Assembly: GCA_009692845.1 (NCBI GenBank)
Contig: SHYK01000001.1
Span: forward strand, 116,400-180,399
Reading direction: 5' to 3'
Length of the DNA: 64,000 bases
Source: Chloroflexota bacterium
GTDB lineage: Bacteria; Chloroflexota; UBA6077; SHYK01
The position numbers and the translations under genes were made by a program. This document shows positions 60,993-64,000 of this stretch, piece by piece (position 1 is the first letter of the stretch; every line of letters begins with the position of its first letter). The notes under the pieces are model-generated. The model saw only the letters and a list, made by a program, of their open reading frames with translations, had not been told where the DNA came from and ran no database searches.

Positions 60993-62876
60993 CTAGAGGC
61001 GTTCTTTGAGGAGGTTGGCGGTGGATCGCGTCATGCCGGGGACGGCGGCAAGGTCATCAACTGGCGCCTGGCGAATCCCATCCACCGAACCGAATTGGCG
61101 AAGCAGCGCCTTCTTGCGCTTGGGGCCAACTCCGGGGATCTCATCGAGCGCGGAGCGAAGCGCCCCTTTGCCCCGGCTTGCCCGGTGATAGGTGATGGCG
61201 AAGCGGTGCGCTTCATCCCGGACCCGCTGGAGCAAGAAGAGCGCGGCTGAGTCTCGGGGCAATACGACGGGATCGCTCCGGCCCGGGAGGAAGATCTCTT
61301 CGCGTTCCTTGGCCAGGCCGACCGTGGGAATCTCCAGCTCGAGGTCGCGCAGGACCGCCATGGCGGCGCTGAGCTGGCCTTTGCCGCCGTCGATCACTAC
61401 CAGATCGGGGATGACCGCCCATTTCTCGTCTCTGCCCAGCTCTCCATGCTCGGCCTGGGCGGCGGTGACCAGATGCCCAAATCGCCGCCGGAGCACCTCG
61501 GCCATTGAGGCGAAATCGTCATTATGATCAACGGTCCGAATGCGAAACCGCCGATATTCCGACGGCTTGGGCTTCGCCTGCTCCAACACGGACATGCTGG
61601 CAACGGTAAATGCACCCTGGACGTGAGAAATATCGAAGCATTCGACCCGCTCGGGAATGGTAGAGAGGTTTAACGCCTCCTGGAGCTCGAGCAGTGCGCC
61701 CGAGGTTCGCTGGAGATCGTTCACCCATTCGAGGACGAGCTGTTGGAGGGCATCGGTCGCGTTCCGCGTCGCCAGCCGTACCAAACGGGCACCCTCCCCG
61801 CGCTGGGCCGGCACTAGTTTCACCGCGTGCCCGGCGGTGGCGGTGAGCCACTGCCGCAGGGCTCGTTCGTCAGGGACTCGATTCGGGATCAGCACTCGCC
61901 CAGGCAGTCGAGCCGTGCCTCCATAAAACTGCAGCAAGAAAGAGCCAATCAGCTCCGGCGCGCCCTCTTCCTGGGCGTTCTGGAGCACGAAATGATCGCG
62001 CCCGACCATTCTGCCCCCGCGCATGAAGAAAACCTGGATGCAGGCATGGGTCCCCTCCTGAGCCAGGCCAATGACGTCCTCGTCCTCGCGGGTAGTCGTC
62101 GTGACCGCCTGCTGCTCGACGACCCGCTCGGCCGCGCGGAGGCGGTCGCGTAGGGCGGCGGCTTGTTCGAACTCCAGCCGATCCGAAGCGGTCTCCATCT
62201 CCTGGCGGAGCTCTTTGAGGACGCCCTCGGCTTTCCCCTCCATGAACCGGACCACCCGATCGATCTGGGTCCGGTATTGGTCATTCGTGATCGCGCCGAT
62301 ACAGGGAGCCAGGCAGCGTTTGATGTAGAAGTACAGGCAGGGGCGGGGGTCTTTGCCCGTGATCTCTTTCGTGCACAGGATGTAGGGGAAGAGCCGATTG
62401 AGGGTGTCCATGGTTTGGCGGACCGACAGCGTGTTGGTGAACGGTCCGAAGTACTTCGCGCCGTCCGTCCCGGATCGACGTGCAATCTCGACGCGGGGCC
62501 ATTCATCTTGCACCGTGATGCGGACGTACGGGTAGTGTTTATCGTCCCGCAGCACAATGTTGTATTTCGGGCGCTCGGTCTTGATGAGATCGGATTCCCA
62601 CTGAAGCGCCTGCATGGGGGATCCGGTGAGGATGTACTCGACATCCGCGATCTGGGCGACCAGCGCTGAAGTCTTTCCGTTCCGCCCCTCGCTGTTCCGC
62701 TCCGAGAAATACGAGCCCACCCGCGACCGCAAAGAGGTCGCCTTGCCGACATAGATGGTCCGGCCATCGGCATCCTTGAACTTGTAGATGCCCGGAGCCC
62801 GGGGCAGGGCCCGGACTTTGTCGAGGACAGAGTCGGTTGCGGTCTTCGGAATGCTCTCGCCGACATCAATGTTCAA
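60993..62876 (-). CDS. uvrC: UvrABC system protein C (excinuclease subunit)
   Basis: A 627-residue nuclease making both incisions in nucleotide excision repair. The GIY-YIG domain is APGIYKFKDADGRTIYVGKA with RSRVGSYFS. A Cys-rich segment (CLYFYIKRCLAPC), the UVR motif (LRQEMETASDRLEFEQAAAL), the RNase H-like 5' nuclease (VECFDISHVQGAFTVASMSV, PDLVVIDGGKGQLSAAM) and C-terminal helix-hairpin-helix (LDEIPGVGPKRKKALLRQFG, PGMTRSTANLL) follow in order. TTG 62876 is the start, after GAGGGTG. Length is normal. Confidence 0.96.
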   Translation of the reverse strand: MNIDVGESIPKTATDSVLDKVRALPRAPGIYKFKDADGRTIYVGKATSLRSRVGSYFSERNSEGRNGKTSALVAQIADVEYILTGSPMQALQWESDLIKTERPKYNIVLRDDKHYPYVRITVQDEWPRVEIARRSGTDGAKYFGPFTNTLSVRQTMDTLNRLFPYILCTKEITGKDPRPCLYFYIKRCLAPCIGAITNDQYRTQIDRVVRFMEGKAEGVLKELRQEMETASDRLEFEQAAALRDRLRAAERVVEQQAVTTTTREDEDVIGLAQEGTHACIQVFFMRGGRMVGRDHFVLQNAQEEGAPELIGSFLLQFYGGTARLPGRVLIPNRVPDERALRQWLTATAGHAVKLVPAQRGEGARLVRLATRNATDALQQLVLEWVNDLQRTSGALLELQEALNLSTIPERVECFDISHVQGAFTVASMSVLEQAKPKPSEYRRFRIRTVDHNDDFASMAEVLRRRFGHLVTAAQAEHGELGRDEKWAVIPDLVVIDGGKGQLSAAMAVLRDLELEIPTVGLAKEREEIFLPGRSDPVVLPRDSAALFLLQRVRDEAHRFAITYHRASRGKGALRSALDEIPGVGPKRKKALLRQFGSVDGIRQAPVDDLAAVPGMTRSTANLLKERL

Positions 62877-62896
62877 AGCGCACCCTCTACTAGCTA

Positions 62897-63478
62897 CTAC
62901 ATCGCGGCGAGGATCTTCGCCTTAAGCGTTTCGTACTCGATCTCCGAGATGAGTGACTGGTCTAGCATCGCTTTGGCCTTGGCGAGCTTTTCGACCGGGT
63001 CCTCCGCCACAGCCGACGGAGCCCCAGCCGTGGCTCCGAGAAAGACGCCGCCGGAACGGGCCCGGTCTTGCTCCATCTCACGGACCCGGCGCTTCTCGCG
63101 CCACTCCTGGTCCAGTTGCTGACAGACTCCGTAGAGTCGCTGGGCTTGCTCCTTGTCCAGATTACCGATCGCGTCGTGCCGCTCGTCAACCGTCTCGATC
63201 TGGAACTCAGACGAGAAGACGCCCTGGTGAATCTCAGCATTCTTCACGTCCTGCCAGAGAAAATTGTCAAAGGCTACCCGACCGAGAACATCGGGGCGAT
63301 AAAGAATCACCCGGTTGTTGGTCGCAACCACACAATCCTGTCGAACCGAGAGCGCCGTGGCGTTCTGCATGGCTATGTACAGAATCTCTTCGTTTGGCGT
63401 CAGAATCTTGGTCACTTCCTCCGCTATATGCTGGACCGCTTCTGTTTCCTGACTTGGGTCGACGTTCCTTATTGGCAC
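62897..63478 (-). CDS. PH-like and SHOCT domain protein
   Basis: A 193-residue cytosolic protein. Residues 25-110 are a bacterial PH-like domain (ILTPNEEILYIAMQNATALS, CVVATNNRVILYRPDVLG, FLWQDVKNAEIHQGVFSSEF). A charged helix follows, and the C-terminus EDPVEKLAKAKAMLDQSLIS with EIEYETLKAKILAAM is a SHOCT motif. Such proteins are membrane-associated or oligomerising factors of unclear role. GTG 63478 (VPIRNVDPSQE) is chosen because the 50 codons upstream are Arg/Gly/Pro-rich and not family-like; AAGGA precedes it closely. It is 20 bases upstream of uvrC on the same strand. Confidence 0.75.
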   Translation of the reverse strand: MPIRNVDPSQETEAVQHIAEEVTKILTPNEEILYIAMQNATALSVRQDCVVATNNRVILYRPDVLGRVAFDNFLWQDVKNAEIHQGVFSSEFQIETVDERHDAIGNLDKEQAQRLYGVCQQLDQEWREKRRVREMEQDRARSGGVFLGATAGAPSAVAEDPVEKLAKAKAMLDQSLISEIEYETLKAKILAAM

Positions 63479-63789
63479 CTGTCCTTCGGTTATGGGTCCG
63501 CTCCTCCGGGCTCGCGTGGCGAGTTGCCCGATTCGCGTCGTATTTTGTGCACCCGCGACACCAAAACCAACGGGTCCCGGCCCAGCCCTTCGCGCACGTG
63601 GGTTGGTCGATGGCACTGACCATACCATCACCTGGCGTCGCTGTCAGGGCTCGCTTTTCTTATGCGCCTTGTATGATCCCCGCGCGATGCTTTCAGACCC
63701 ATACCAAATTCCGCCAGCCTTAAAGGAGAGCGCCCTCGGCTGGCGGCGCCGTCGCCGACGCCCACTTTTTTGACCAGGGTTGGACCGCC

Positions 63790-64000
63790 GTGAAGTATGT
63801 CTCGCTCGGCGATCGTCGAGTGTCCGCGATTGGGCTTGGGACGTGGCAATTTGGGTCGCCCGAGTGGGGGTGGGGCCGGGATTTCGGGTCTGACGACGCA
63901 CGTAAGGTGGTCCATCAGGCACTCGATTCGGGAATCACTTTCTTCGATACTGCGGAGATCTACGGTCGGGGTCGGTCAGAGGAGATCCTGGGCGCTGCAC
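63790..64000 (+). CDS. Aldo/keto reductase, N-terminal part (runs off the window)
   Basis: The first 70 codons read VKYVSLGDRRVSAIGLGTWQ, then FGSDDARKVVHQALDSGITF and FDTAEIYGRGRSEEILGAA. The catalytic Asp and Tyr of the aldo/keto reductase family are in FFDTAEIYGRG. It starts at GTG 63790. The subgroup is not the same as the gene at 12779, and the rest of the protein lies outside the window. Confidence 0.85.
   Translation, partial: MKYVSLGDRRVSAIGLGTWQFGSPEWGWGRDFGSDDARKVVHQALDSGITFFDTAEIYGRGRSEEILGAA

Noticed and set aside
63492..63773. Plus-strand frame opposite the start of the PH/SHOCT gene
   Set aside because: Pro/Arg-rich, no motifs; shadow frame.
1..64000. Search by eye for a prophage, integrase, transposase or complete defence system
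   Set aside because: Apart from the HsdR remnant and VapC, no such genes were recognised.

Overview
The window is GC-rich bacterial chromosome carrying about 57 protein genes on both strands. I see no rRNA, no tRNA, no CRISPR array and no intact insertion sequence. The gene mix suggests an aerobic or facultative member of the Chloroflexota or a related Terrabacteria lineage. The pointers are a HemQ-type coproheme decarboxylase, a three-domain DtxR/IdeR regulator, a two-subunit KorAB, a DUF6295 protein, HrcA/CIRCE control of groESL and a T-box on the branched-chain amino acid operon. This placement is inferred from gene families, not from a marker tree.

Layout. 1-4.6 kb: MoxR fragment, pcm, a small secreted protein, an A-type Fe-S carrier and korAB. 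4.7-7.1 kb: an XRE-type regulator divergent from a succinate-semialdehyde dehydrogenase, with a dyad between them. 7.2-10.1 kb: DtxR-hemQ-moeA on the minus strand. 10.2-13.7 kb: SET protein, exonuclease III, class V aminotransferase, aldo/keto reductase. 13.9-17.1 kb: a 1043-residue Ig-like/IPT repeat protein that begins and ends inside repeats. 17.1-24.7 kb: VapC with a decayed antitoxin, a methyltransferase, a GT2-GT4 fusion glycosyltransferase, a histidine kinase that has lost its ATPase domain, and two lipoproteins. 24.7-34.2 kb: Lhr helicase, DUF6295, dienelactone hydrolase, SnoaL-like protein, zinc ribbon, and a TPP enzyme paired with LigJ (4-oxalomesaconate hydratase). 34.2-40.5 kb: three large membrane proteins of the glycosyltransferase/YfhO type. 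40.6-45.1 kb: an accessory stretch with an HsdR remnant, a VOC protein, a cyclase domain lacking a catalytic Arg, an EamA transporter without a normal start codon, and a Crp-like regulator with a 5' frameshift.

45.2-52.8 kb is the ilvBN-leuACDB operon behind a T-box leader whose specifier reads as a leucine codon. 52.8-57 kb holds a PHP phosphoesterase, a small unknown protein, a short MscS channel and groESL under a perfect CIRCE element. 57-64 kb holds map, coaE (apparently starting at CTG), a C45 acyltransferase, a FIST protein, uvrC, a PH/SHOCT protein and the start of a second aldo/keto reductase.

The points most worth following are the number of genes interrupted at recognisable points (histidine kinase, HsdR, antitoxin, Crp, EamA, repeat protein), a family of interspersed GC-rich hairpins of which a related one lies inside the glycosyltransferase fusion linker, the non-canonical start of coaE, the LigJ/TPP enzyme pair, and an open frame after moeA that resembles a double-glycine peptide leader. 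I did not find a complete, clearly new multigene system.
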